This document shows positions 11,201 through 18,274 of a DNA stretch of 41,301 nucleotides, in pieces. Each line of letters starts with the position of its first letter. Within the stretch, counting starts at the first letter, position 1. A program made the translations under genes and the position numbers. The notes under the pieces were generated by a model, which saw nothing but the letters and a program-made list of their open reading frames with translations, did no database searches and was not told the origin of the DNA. Source of the DNA: Spirochaetota bacterium (lineage in GTDB: Bacteria; Spirochaetota; Spirochaetia; Treponematales; UBA12059); NCBI GenBank assembly GCA_003247225.1, contig QKAK01000120.1, forward strand, positions 1 to 41,301, in the 5' to 3' direction.

Positions 11201-11379
11201 GGGCCGCGGGTCCGCGCGGGGGCGATATCCGGTACGCGGAAGGCGACCGACAGCGAGGCCCCGCCGATTTCGGAAACGCCGGTCAGCGGGCTCCGGCACG
11301 ATAGCGACGCCAGGGCGAGGGCCGGGACCATTACTATGGCGGTTAGCTGAACGATGAGCGCGGTACGGGGGCGTCGCAT
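8218..11379 (-). CDS. large lipoprotein with delta-60 repeats
   Basis: A 1053-aa surface or periplasmic lipoprotein. The signal peptide ends in LALASLSC with Cys28, a relaxed lipobox of the kind accepted in spirochaetes. Residues 35-250 look like beta-sandwich domains with a Gly/Ala-rich ending. From about 255 on the protein repeats a unit of roughly 50-60 residues with a D-x-x-F-G core (GAVDRSFGSYGW, GRLDPTYGN, AMDTSFGG, QLDTAFGDAG, QPDPAFGSGGRYT), matching the delta-60 repeat (TIGR02608) found in long secreted bacterial proteins, probably a propeller. Function is unknown; it could be an adhesin or a surface scaffold. The ATG at 11379 has GGGAG eight bases upstream. A TAGAAT -10 at 11427-11432 with an imperfect -35 (TTGTTC, 15-bp spacer) would give a leader of about 40 nt. 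Confidence 0.8.
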   Translation of the reverse strand: MRRPRTALIVQLTAIVMVPALALASLSCRSPLTGVSEIGGASLSVAFRVPDIAPARTRGPGARVLLPTTASLRFELYRDGELYESAVLEPGAGGLYSRRYEGLEPGAWRVAATASDPQGEYAGCDQEISLRPGENALTAALFPTDPVVLAPGSNGPHAVPAGRSVIFSFTPPYAGSWVLSAPGAPGALAWNAEGLPLAGYAQGATRVRYPSAAAGAPVYFSVYADGDAASVSPGVLLSPSGARLATFAGTGSASALGPADEAYDEIILDMAELSDGSVIAVGEYYDKGDASERVMGFVIKYTESGAVDRSFGSYGWLSLDKYHATKPNAVTVQNLGGVERVIVSGITIDSVEGPYGYFAARVTADGRLDPTYGNSATRDGYYTHATEISAVAFASAGKAAVDRNGRLLLPLNLDPGALRGAVLCLLADGSAMDTSFGGASGRLVALADGGKTAAVAQAADGNILVASSSYNSSTGLYSVEVSKVGPDGKALAAPFGAAPIATNIFYSGNTDSIRYTDVSGQVLTIGGLAIAGPSGDQVVYLAGNEGDNMLVTAIRASDGALYYGTGTNGIFTDGIFASTGADVRVTDIMVEPSGDIVAVGYLVSSPGCIATRILHNGGEPQSDPAFNDQAGFYRLFSNVISAAGGEYAYAALLGRNGDLWFGGSMNQIGVSTQDTLVFRHPTYAAPVYGASQTPLRLAEAYFYDALTMDDGSIVAVGCLGDEGIITKYTPAGQLDTAFGDAGSMTYSSGGVPAQFYAVALAPATGNLIVAGAGEGGGFAMSVDPASGASRAQWGSGSELTNADVQIYYSIAIAQDGSTLLLGRTSAPQEQIHQYTEFATPYRNLAVSGTILSGSYKAGSVAALPDGSFAVCTMTDDGYAQLRYMDDTFAILGSCVLNTALEPRHTRLAIGDDGYFVVGRTAGGVASQPYVARFSISGNSPVVDWAWRGEAMASTPSDYPYGIAAHPDGRVYVAGCELVSEEPLTVSAYVIGLDAATGQPDPAFGSGGRYTLAIQDGALAIPMAIAAAPNGDLVVGGIVGDAAGNELGMLTVVR

Positions 11380-11509
11380 GGGCAGTCTCCCTGGTTGATG
11401 CCAACTTGTTATAAACGTTTGCGATTATTCTATCACGCATTCTCGGCGAACAAGCGATCGGCCGCGAATTTTAAAGATAACCCCTAATCGCGGGTTTCTA
11501 GGCCGAGGC

Positions 11510-11538
11510 TTGACTACCCCGCCATTGCCCCGTATAAC
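11510..11538 (+). promoter_or_regulatory. sigma-70 promoter upstream of the cobalamin riboswitch
   Basis: TTGACT (11510-11515), a 17-bp spacer and TATAAC (11533-11538): the best sigma-70 match in the window. Predicted start about 11545, immediately before the riboswitch. Confidence 0.75.
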
Positions 11539-11544
11539 GGTCAT

Positions 11545-11725
11545 ACGCCGAGGTTCGGCGAGCCGCCCGCGCGGCCCGCCGCCAAGAGGGAATCCCGTTA
11601 GAATCGGGAGCGGACCCGCCGCTGTAACCGGATACGACGATCGCACTAAGCCACTGGCCCGCTCGGGGCCGGGAAGGCGCGACCGCCGGACGACCCGGGA
11701 GCCAGAAGACCTGCCCAGGCGATTC
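11545..11725 (+). ncRNA. cobalamin (AdoCbl) riboswitch
   Basis: Conserved blocks of the cobalamin riboswitch occur in the right order: AAGAGGGAAT (11584-11593), the GACCCGCCGCTGTAACCGG core (11613-11631), GCCACTGG (11650-11657), GGGAAGG (11671-11677) and the closing AGCCAGAAGACCTGCCC near 11700-11716. The B12-box is the last block. It lies between a strong promoter and the tonB reading frame, so vitamin B12 sufficiency should lower TonB expression. I see no T run after it, so the expression platform is more likely to hide the ribosome site than to terminate. Confidence 0.93.
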
Positions 11726-11859
11726 TTTCGCGCGGCACGAGGTGAGCCGCTCGCGACGCGTAGCGCGGTCGAGGCTCCGGGCTCCCCATGGCCCGATACC
11801 GGCCCTACCCTCCGCAGCGCGACCCCGCCCGTCCCGCCGATCCGTGCGAGGTATCGCGG

Positions 11860-12626
11860 ATGAGCCATGAACCGCGGCCGGACGAGCGCCGCCGTAGCCT
11901 ATCGAAGAAGCCGCCGACTCCGCGGCGCCGTCGATCGCTCCGCCGGGCGGGCGCCGCTCTCGCCTCGATCGCGATACACGCGGGCGTCCTGGCTCTATTC
12001 GCCGGCCCGATGAGCAGGCCCCGGACGACCGCGGCGACGACGGCCGCGGCTCGGCCGGCTATCTCCGTATCCCTGGCACCGCGCCGGGCCGAGCGGTCGG
12101 TGAGCGTCTCGCAGCCGATTCGCGACTCGACGACGTCGCGGCCGACGGCCGAGCGGCCGTCCCCGGAAATCGCTCGCCCCGAAGCCGCTCCCGAGCCGCC
12201 GGAAGCCCCGCCCCGGGCGGCGGACGAGGCCGTGGAGCCCGCGCCGGCCGGAGCGCCGAGCGACACGGCCCCAGACGCGGACTCGCTTCCGATCGCCGGA
12301 GCGGATTCCGAAGGCGGAGCGCGCGGCGAGACGGGTTCGGGATCCGGCGCCGCGGCCCGGGAGGCCGCCGTGATGGCTCGTATCCAGGCCGCCAAGACCT
12401 ACCCGGACGCGGCCAGGCGCAGGGGGGCATCGAGGGCGAGGTGGCCGTCGTATTCGCGATAGCCGCCGACGGTTCGCTGATGGGGGTAGAGGCGGAGCGG
12501 GCCGGGGCCCATCCGCTATTGGTCAGGGCCGCCGCCGACGCGGTCGCCGCGGCGGCGCCGTATCCGCCCGGCGACGGCGACGCGACGACCTACCGCGTCA
12601 CGATCGTCTACCGCCTCGAGCGCTGA
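11860..12626 (+). CDS. tonB: TonB-type energy transducer, interrupted by a frameshift
   Basis: A TonB protein in two frames. The first part (11860-12429) has a basic start, a single membrane helix with the SxxxH motif (ASIAIHAGVLALFAG), a long Pro/Ala/Glu-rich periplasmic linker and the start of the C-terminal domain (RIQAAKTYPDAARRRG). The frame then shifts at the G6 run 12422-12427, and the rest (EGEVAVVFAIAADGSLMG to VTIVYRLER) continues one frame over to a TGA at 12626. TonB family proteins read ARRRGIEGEV here, so four or seven Gs would restore the frame. The ATG at 11860 has GAGG eight bases upstream and is preferred over the ATG at 11788, whose first residues look non-coding. TonB energises outer-membrane receptors; the riboswitch suggests corrinoid uptake. 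No ExbBD or receptor gene is adjacent. Sequencing error, slippage or decay are all possible. Confidence 0.8.
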
Positions 12627-12638
12627 ACGCCCGCTTCG

Positions 12639-13841
12639 CTAGGCCAGGAGCAGCCGCTCGAGGAAGCGGTACAGCACGCGGGCGGTGTCCGCGGCGCTAT
12701 CGATATACACGAACTCGTCGCGGGTGTGGTAGTTCTCGCCGTCCGGACCGAAGACGTAGGTAGGCACGCCGAGGCGGGTCGCCACCGTGTTGAAGTCGCC
12801 GATGCTCGAGAAGTAGGCGATGTTCGCCGGCTTCCCGGTAACGCTAGCTATGCTTTCCTTCAAGGCCGCCGTGTACGGGGACGCCTCGTCGGCGATATAC
12901 GGGTCGAAGCCGCCCGAGCCGCCGAACACGCCGTCGCGGAAGACCGCCGTCATCGTCGACCGTATCCCGGCCCGCTCCGCCGCGGCGTCGAGCTCGGCCC
13001 GCAGGTAGGCCTCGTCCTCGCCGCGGACCACGTGCCTGAACACCGTGAAGGACGCCTCGTCGGCGACGCTGCAGGCCTGTCCGCCGCCCCTCGTCTCGAT
13101 GACGCAGACGGAGCCGCCGCCGAGCCGTTCGTCGCGTAGCCCGGCGGCCGCCTTCAGCTCGATCATGACCCTGGCGGCGTCGACGATGGCGCTGACGCCG
13201 TCCTCCGGGTTGGCGGCGTGGGCCGCCTTGCCGGCGAAGCTGACCGTATAGTTGTAGCCGCCGCGCGCGCCCAGGCACAGGCAGGGGAACGGCACCTTGC
13301 AGAACCCGCTGCTCGGTTCCGGGATGAACGCCAGGTCGACCCCGTCGAACAGGCCGTCCCGTATGGCCGCCTGCGTGCCCAGCCCGTACGGGCCCTCCTC
13401 GTCGGACACGAGCGCGTAGACGATCTCGCCTGAGAACGCGGGATGCCGGCGTACGAAGGCGTCCATCGCGAGCATTATGGCCGCGGCGCCCGCCTTCATG
13501 TCGAGCGCGCCGAGGCCGTACAGCCGGTTTCCGTCGCGCCTCGGCGCCAGCGGGTCGCTTTTCCAGCCCTTGCATATATTGACCGTGTCGAGGTGCGCGT
13601 TGAGCAGCACCCGCGGCCCCGGCTTACCGCCCGGGACGCGACCGACGACGTTGACGCCGCGGAAGTCCGTCTTCTCCGCCTCGTGGAAGCGGTGGAGCTC
13701 CGGACCGAGCCCGCGCCGCTCCAGCCAGTCCCGCGCGAAGTCCATCACGGCCGCCTCCTGGAAGTAGGGGCTGTGAATGCCTACGAGCGAGCCGAGCAGC
13801 TCGAGTACGCGTTCCTCGTCGAGGCCGTCGTCGATCGCCAT
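12639..13841 (-). CDS. M20 family metallopeptidase (ArgE/DapE/CPG2-like)
   Basis: A 400-aa cytoplasmic di-zinc peptidase or deacylase of the M20 family. Visible landmarks are NAHLDTV (ligand H83, D85), ALDMKAG (bridging D114), SDEEGPYG (catalytic and ligand Glu 148-149), FIPEPSSG (ligand Glu) and a C-terminal NYHTRDEFV (ligand His). The lid/dimer domain lies between (about 185-300). The substrate is uncertain; dipeptides or acyl-amino acids are likely for this subgroup. The stop of the upstream nhaC gene is only three bases before its ATG, so the two are cotranscribed. That pairing suggests uptake or pH/Na+ balancing linked to peptide or amino-acid use, which is inference. Confidence 0.9.
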   Translation of the reverse strand: MAIDDGLDEERVLELLGSLVGIHSPYFQEAAVMDFARDWLERRGLGPELHRFHEAEKTDFRGVNVVGRVPGGKPGPRVLLNAHLDTVNICKGWKSDPLAPRRDGNRLYGLGALDMKAGAAAIMLAMDAFVRRHPAFSGEIVYALVSDEEGPYGLGTQAAIRDGLFDGVDLAFIPEPSSGFCKVPFPCLCLGARGGYNYTVSFAGKAAHAANPEDGVSAIVDAARVMIELKAAAGLRDERLGGGSVCVIETRGGGQACSVADEASFTVFRHVVRGEDEAYLRAELDAAAERAGIRSTMTAVFRDGVFGGSGGFDPYIADEASPYTAALKESIASVTGKPANIAYFSSIGDFNTVATRLGVPTYVFGPDGENYHTRDEFVYIDSAADTARVLYRFLERLLLA

Positions 13842-13844
13842 GGG

Positions 13845-15284
13845 CTAGGCCTTCGCCTCGGCGTCGTGGTAGGTCTTGACCGCCGAGTGCTGGCCCTCGC
13901 GCCAGATGAAGCTGTTCGTCAGGCCGTAGATTATAGCGATGACCGGCGTCACGAGCGCCAGGAAGGTGAACGGCAGGTACTCTATCGTCGCCACGCCGAG
14001 CACGCCGGTGAAGAACACGCCGCAGAGGCCCCAGGGCACGAGCGGCGAGGTGACCGTCGCCGAGTCCTCGCAGGTGCGCGAGCATACCTGCGGCAGGATG
14101 TTCAGCTTCTTGTACGCCGGCACCAGCATGCGGCCCGGGATGATGATGGCCATGTACTGGCTGGCCGAGAACAGGTTGACCGCGATAGCCGACAGCACGT
14201 GGGTGATGATCAGGCCGCGTACGTTGTTGACTATCTTGGACATCTTGCCGAGCAGCACCTCGAGCATGCCGGTCTTCTCGAGGATGCCGCCGAAGCTGAG
14301 CGCGATGAAGCCGAGCGATATGGTCCACATCATGCTCTGGAGGCCGCCGCGGCTCAGGAGCGCGTCCACCTCGGCCACGCCGGTGGCCGACTTGAAGCCG
14401 TCGTTGAGTATGCCGAGCATCTGCCCGATGCCGATGCCCTGGAAGACGATGGCGAAGACGGCGCCGGTCACGGACGCTATCACCATCACCGCCAGGCCGG
14501 ATACCTTCTTGATAGCCAGGAACACGACGAGCGCCGGCAGGATCAGCGTTACCGGCGATATGAAGTAGTTGGCCTTCATGCCGTCGAGTATCACGTTGAC
14601 CTGGGCGGTGTCCACGGCGCCTCCGCGGAAGCGCAGGCCGAGCAGCGCGTAGATGACCAGCGAGATGACCAGGGCCGGGCCGGTCGTATAGAACATGCTC
14701 CGGATATGGTCGAACAGGTCCGCCTCCGCGACGCCGGCCGCCAGGTTGGTCGAGTCGGACAGCGGGGATATCTTGTCGCCGAAGATGGCGCCGGAGATGA
14801 CGGCGCCGGCGGTCATGGCCGGCGGGATGCCGAGGCCGATGCCGATGCCCATGAACGCCACGCCGAAGGTGGCGCCGGTAGTCCAGGAGCTGCCGGTGGC
14901 GAGCGACGCGACGCAGCAGACGAAGCAGACCGTGAGCAGGAACACGTTCGGGGACAGTATCTTGAGGCCGTAGTATATCAGGGTCGGTATGACGCCGGCC
15001 GGGATCCACGACGCGATCAGCACGCCGACCAGCATCAGTATGAGCATCGGCACCATCGCTATGTTGCAGCCGTGGACGATGCCCGCCTGGACGTCCTCCC
15101 AGCTGAATCCCGACAGCATCGCCACCACGCCGGCGACGAGGCAGCCGAGGAGCAGCGTGATGTGGGTCACCCAGTCCTGGTGGAGCACGAACACCTGCAC
15201 GAACATCGCGACGCACAGGAACAGGAGTACGAACAAGGCGGCTCCGAAGCTCACCTTCTTCTCTCTCGCTACTTTTTCGCTCAT
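13845..15284 (-). CDS. nhaC: Na+/H+ antiporter, NhaC family
   Basis: A 479-aa polytopic inner-membrane protein with about 11-12 hydrophobic segments. The family signature region is clear: SLATGSSWTTGATFGVAFMG, followed by IPPAMTAGAVISGAIFGDKI and SPLSDSTNLAAGVAEADLF, which carry the conserved polar residues of the ion path. NhaC proteins expel Na+ in exchange for protons; some relatives exchange amino acids or organic acids. The ATG at 15284 has a strong GGGAGGA seven bases upstream. It is the first gene of a two-gene operon with an M20 peptidase, so a substrate:ion antiport role serving the peptidase is an alternative to pure pH homeostasis. Confidence 0.9.
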   Translation of the reverse strand: MSEKVAREKKVSFGAALFVLLFLCVAMFVQVFVLHQDWVTHITLLLGCLVAGVVAMLSGFSWEDVQAGIVHGCNIAMVPMLILMLVGVLIASWIPAGVIPTLIYYGLKILSPNVFLLTVCFVCCVASLATGSSWTTGATFGVAFMGIGIGLGIPPAMTAGAVISGAIFGDKISPLSDSTNLAAGVAEADLFDHIRSMFYTTGPALVISLVIYALLGLRFRGGAVDTAQVNVILDGMKANYFISPVTLILPALVVFLAIKKVSGLAVMVIASVTGAVFAIVFQGIGIGQMLGILNDGFKSATGVAEVDALLSRGGLQSMMWTISLGFIALSFGGILEKTGMLEVLLGKMSKIVNNVRGLIITHVLSAIAVNLFSASQYMAIIIPGRMLVPAYKKLNILPQVCSRTCEDSATVTSPLVPWGLCGVFFTGVLGVATIEYLPFTFLALVTPVIAIIYGLTNSFIWREGQHSAVKTYHDAEAKA

Positions 15285-15465
15285 GGCTCAGTCCTCCCTG
15301 AAAAAATATGTAATCGCGACCTTCGCCGCGATCGGCTCGCTTTCCGGGAATACTGTTTCTATATGAAATATTTATCCGATGAAGTCAGTACCGTACCATC
15401 GATCCAGCGACACCGCAACCATTAATTCGAAATTTATTTATATTCTGCAGCCGCTTCCGTTCGGC
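15285..15465. other. AT-rich intergenic region upstream of nhaC
   Basis: No gene seen. The region from about 15300 to 15450 is much richer in A+T than its surroundings and must contain the nhaC promoter on the minus strand, but I could not fix one -35/-10 pair. No sigma-54 motif was found. Confidence 0.4.
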
Positions 15466-15494
15466 TTGCCTCGGACGGGATCGGCCCGTATCTT
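15466..15494 (+). promoter_or_regulatory. promoter of the small membrane protein / secA2 unit
   Basis: TTGCCT (15466-15471), a 17-bp spacer and TATCTT (15489-15494), then six bases to the ATG at 15501. The start of transcription would coincide with the start codon, so the first cistron would be leaderless. Confidence 0.5.
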
Positions 15495-15500
15495 CGACGT

Positions 15501-15728
15501 ATGGACGACGGTAGGGACGCGCTCCGCGCCGTAGGCGCCGGGCTAGTGATAGGCTTGCTCATACTGGCCCTGGCCCTGGGCGTCGGTACGGCGGGCCTGG
15601 CGATCGCCGCGTCCCTAACCGTCTCGTGCCTGCTCCTGACACGGCGGGCGTCCGATCCGCCGATCCCCGTACCTGAGTCCCGGCTCCATCGGAGCCATTC
15701 GGCGCGCGCTCCCCCCGTCCTCGCCTGA
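15501..15728 (+). CDS. small membrane protein upstream of secA2-like gene
   Basis: A 75-aa product starting MDDGRDALRAVGAG, with one long or two short hydrophobic segments (about 12-32 and 33-47, LVIGLLILALALGVG and LAIAASLTVSCLLL) and a basic, Pro-rich tail. I recognise no family. There is no ribosome site, but a good -35/17/-10 promoter ends six bases before the ATG, which is the leaderless layout seen at other genes here, so I think it is real. It ends 58 bases before the secA2-like gene on the same strand, so the two may be cotranscribed and functionally linked. It could still be a chance ORF in GC-rich DNA. Confidence 0.45.
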   Translation: MDDGRDALRAVGAGLVIGLLILALALGVGTAGLAIAASLTVSCLLLTRRASDPPIPVPESRLHRSHSARAPPVLA

Positions 15729-15756
15729 TGATCCGCCCCGGAGCCGTACGGCTCCG
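15682..15756 (+). promoter_or_regulatory. competing hairpins in front of secA2-like gene
   Basis: GGCTCC-atc-GGAGCC (15682-15696) is followed 43 bases later by the perfect 18-bp palindrome CGGAGCCGTACGGCTCCG (15739-15756). The four six-base arms are interchangeable: each hairpin can form alone, or arm 1 can pair with arm 3 and arm 2 with arm 4. The array ends 17 bases before the secA2 Shine-Dalgarno (GGGAGGA, about 15773-15779). It may regulate translation or serve as an operator; this is inferred. Confidence 0.35.
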
Positions 15757-15786
15757 TCATGCAGCGATACCAGGGAGGACTGAATC

Positions 15787-18243
15787 ATGTCCCGAAAACC
15801 ATCCGTTCGCGATTCCTTGCGCTTCGGCTTCAAGCGCTTCACGGGAACGCCTATAGAAATCGACCTGAAGCCCTATGCCGACGTCGTCGCCGAGGCCCGC
15901 CTAGCCGATCTCTGCGGGCTAGGCGACGGCGCCATCCTGGAAAGGGCGAGGACGCTGCGAGCCGCGATAGCGGCGTCGGCGGACGCCTCGGCCGGGCGGA
16001 CGTCCGGTTCGGCGCCCCTCCGTGACGGACGCGGCGGCATGGCCGCCTGCATCGCGCTCGCCGCGGAGGCGTGCCGCCGCGGCCTCGGGCTAGAGCCGTA
16101 CGAGGAACAGCTGATAGCGGCCTCGGCGATGTGCTCCGGCAAGGTCGCCCAGATGCAGACCGGAGAGGGTAAGACCCTAGCCGCCGCGGTAGCCGCCGCC
16201 TATTGCGCCATGCGCGACGGCGGCGCGCACGTGATTACGGCCAACGACTACCTGGCGGGGCGCGACGCCGAGTGGATGCGCCCGATCTACGAGAGGCTCG
16301 GGCTCACGGTAGCGTCCGTGCGGAGCGCGGATCGCCTCGTCGAGCGACGGGCCTCCTACGGGGCGGACGTCGTCTACCTGACGGCGCGCGAGCTGGGTTT
16401 CGATTACCTGCGTGACGGGATGGCGTACCGGACTGACCGGCTATCGCTGGCCGTCTTCCGCTCGGCCATCGTCGACGAGGCCGATTCCATCCTGATAGAC
16501 GAAGCCAGGGTTCCGCTCGTCATAGCGGGCGACGACGGGAGCGGGGGGCGCGGAGCGGACGTCGCGGCGGCGGACCGCGCGGTCAGGTCGCTGTCCGAGA
16601 CGGTCGACTATGCCGTCGACGCGGAAGGCCGCAAGGTATCGCTGACGCTCGAGGGACAGCGCAAGGTGGAGGCGGCGCTCGGCGTCGGGGGCATGCACGA
16701 ACCGGAGGCGGCTCCCCTGTTCGCGCGGGTTCACGCGGCCCTGCACGCCCATCGCCTTCTTTCCCGCGACGTCGATTACGTCGTCATCGACGGCGAGGCT
16801 CGCCTCGTCGACGCGTTCACGGGCCGAGTCGCCGACGGGCGGAAATGGCCGTGGGGAATCCAGGCCGCCGTCGAGGCGAAGGAAGGCCTCGAGACCGGCT
16901 CCGAAGGCCGCATTTACGGTTCCATCACCACGCAGCACCTGATGGAGCTGTACCCGCGCATCGCCGCGATGACGGCCACCGCGGAGCCGGCCGCGCCGGA
17001 GCTGTCGGAGGCCTACGGCATGGGAACGGTCATCATACCGCCGGTAAGGCCGTCGAGGCGGCGCGACGAGCCGGACGAGGTATTCTGGAGCCGTCAGGCG
17101 AAGCTGGAGGCCGTCGCGGCCGAGATTTCGTCCGAGCACGGGCGAGGGAGGCCCGTGCTCGTCGGTACCGCCTCGGTCCTCGAGTCGGAGGAGCTGGCGG
17201 CTAGGCTGGACGAGGCGGGAATTCCGTACGCGCTCCTCAACGCCAAGAACGACGAGGCGGAGGCGGCGAGCATAGCGGCCGCCGGACGGCGCGGCGCCGT
17301 GACGATATCCACGAACATGGCCGGCAGGGGCACGGACATACGGCTGGGCCCCGACCCGGAACTGCCCGGGCTCGGAGGGCTCTACGTCATCGGCACCAAC
17401 AAGCACGAGTCCCGCAGGATCGACGACCAGCTGCGCGGCCGGGCCGGCAGGCAGGGCGACCCCGGCCTGACCCGGTTCTTCGTCAGCCTCGAGGACGAGC
17501 TGTTCGCGCGGTACGGCGTCAGGGATTTCCTGCCGGAACGGTACGGGTCCCGGCCGGAGCGCGAGGACGGGCCCATAGACGACCCCGTCGTTCGCAGGGA
17601 AATAAACCGCGCCCAGGCGATAATCGCCGGAGAGAACGCGAAGATACGCTCTGCCCTGCGCAAGTACTCGATGATCGTGGAATACGACCGCAGGTACGTC
17701 AGGCAGCTGCGCGACGCCGCCCTCGTCGCCATGGAATTCCCGGAACCCGTCGAGGCGGCCCTCAGCCGCGACGGAGGCCGGCCCGTCGTCGAGGCGGCGA
17801 GGAAGGAGCTGGCTCGGCGCTTCCTGTCCAGGCTCGACGACGCCTGGGCCGACCATCTCGCCTTGGCGGAGGACGTGCGCGAAGGCATCGGGCTGCGCCG
17901 CTGCGCCGGCGAGGACCCCGAGCTCGAATTCATCGGGACCCTCGCCGAGGCGTTCGAGTCGAGGATGCGGGAACTCGTCGACGCGACCGTCCTGGACGCC
18001 GGGGCTATGGCCGAGGCCGGTTCGGCCGCCGCGGGACGCTACGAGGTTCCTCCCCGTCCGGCGACGACCTGGACCTACGCCGTCGAGGAGGACGCCGGCC
18101 CGGCCTTCAAGCCGGGAGCGTTGTCGGATATCGGCGCGGCCGCGCTCGGGCCGCTGGCCCTGCCCCTGTTCCTCATCGCGCGGGCGGCCGGATCGATCCC
18201 CCGGCGCGAGAGGAAGGGCGAGCGACGAGGCCGACCGGGCTGA
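15787..18243 (+). CDS. SecA2-like preprotein translocase ATPase
   Basis: An 818-aa DEAD-like SecA ATPase, shorter and more divergent than housekeeping SecA (about 850-950 aa). The Walker A region reads QMQTGEGKT (123-131), followed by VITANDYLAGRDAEWM. DEAD box VDEADSILIDEA is near 228, and the second motor domain has NMAGRGTDIRLG and DQLRGRAGRQGDPG near 546. Helical scaffold and wing regions follow. The C-terminal zinc-binding tail (CXCXSGX8C/H-C) of canonical SecA is absent; instead residues about 776-805 form a hydrophobic stretch (IGAAALGPLALPLFLIARAA) before a basic end, possibly a membrane-binding tail. An accessory SecA with few clients is the best reading. No SecY2 or client gene is adjacent; a small membrane protein precedes it. 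The ATG has GGGAGGA nine bases upstream. Confidence 0.88.
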   Translation: MSRKPSVRDSLRFGFKRFTGTPIEIDLKPYADVVAEARLADLCGLGDGAILERARTLRAAIAASADASAGRTSGSAPLRDGRGGMAACIALAAEACRRGLGLEPYEEQLIAASAMCSGKVAQMQTGEGKTLAAAVAAAYCAMRDGGAHVITANDYLAGRDAEWMRPIYERLGLTVASVRSADRLVERRASYGADVVYLTARELGFDYLRDGMAYRTDRLSLAVFRSAIVDEADSILIDEARVPLVIAGDDGSGGRGADVAAADRAVRSLSETVDYAVDAEGRKVSLTLEGQRKVEAALGVGGMHEPEAAPLFARVHAALHAHRLLSRDVDYVVIDGEARLVDAFTGRVADGRKWPWGIQAAVEAKEGLETGSEGRIYGSITTQHLMELYPRIAAMTATAEPAAPELSEAYGMGTVIIPPVRPSRRRDEPDEVFWSRQAKLEAVAAEISSEHGRGRPVLVGTASVLESEELAARLDEAGIPYALLNAKNDEAEAASIAAAGRRGAVTISTNMAGRGTDIRLGPDPELPGLGGLYVIGTNKHESRRIDDQLRGRAGRQGDPGLTRFFVSLEDELFARYGVRDFLPERYGSRPEREDGPIDDPVVRREINRAQAIIAGENAKIRSALRKYSMIVEYDRRYVRQLRDAALVAMEFPEPVEAALSRDGGRPVVEAARKELARRFLSRLDDAWADHLALAEDVREGIGLRRCAGEDPELEFIGTLAEAFESRMRELVDATVLDAGAMAEAGSAAAGRYEVPPRPATTWTYAVEEDAGPAFKPGALSDIGAAALGPLALPLFLIARAAGSIPRRERKGERRGRPG

Positions 18244-18252
18244 AGCCGCTCC

Positions 18253-18270
18253 GGCGCCCGGCGCGGCGCC
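18253..18270. terminator. possible bidirectional terminator
   Basis: GGCGCC-N6-GGCGCC (18253-18258, 18265-18270) lies in the 31-bp gap between the convergent secA2-like and amylase genes. A very GC-rich short hairpin without a T run; weak evidence. Confidence 0.25.
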
Positions 18271-18274
18271 CGCC

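Noticed and set aside
11788-11859. Upstream ATG start of tonB
   Set aside because: The added residues are Pro/Arg-rich and not TonB-like, there is no ribosome site there, and the ATG at 11860 has GAGG at good spacing.
13443-15425. 660-codon open frame on the plus strand opposite nhaC and the M20 gene
   Set aside because: Antisense shadow in GC-rich DNA: Arg/His/Glu-rich, no family features, and it fully overlaps two well-recognised genes.
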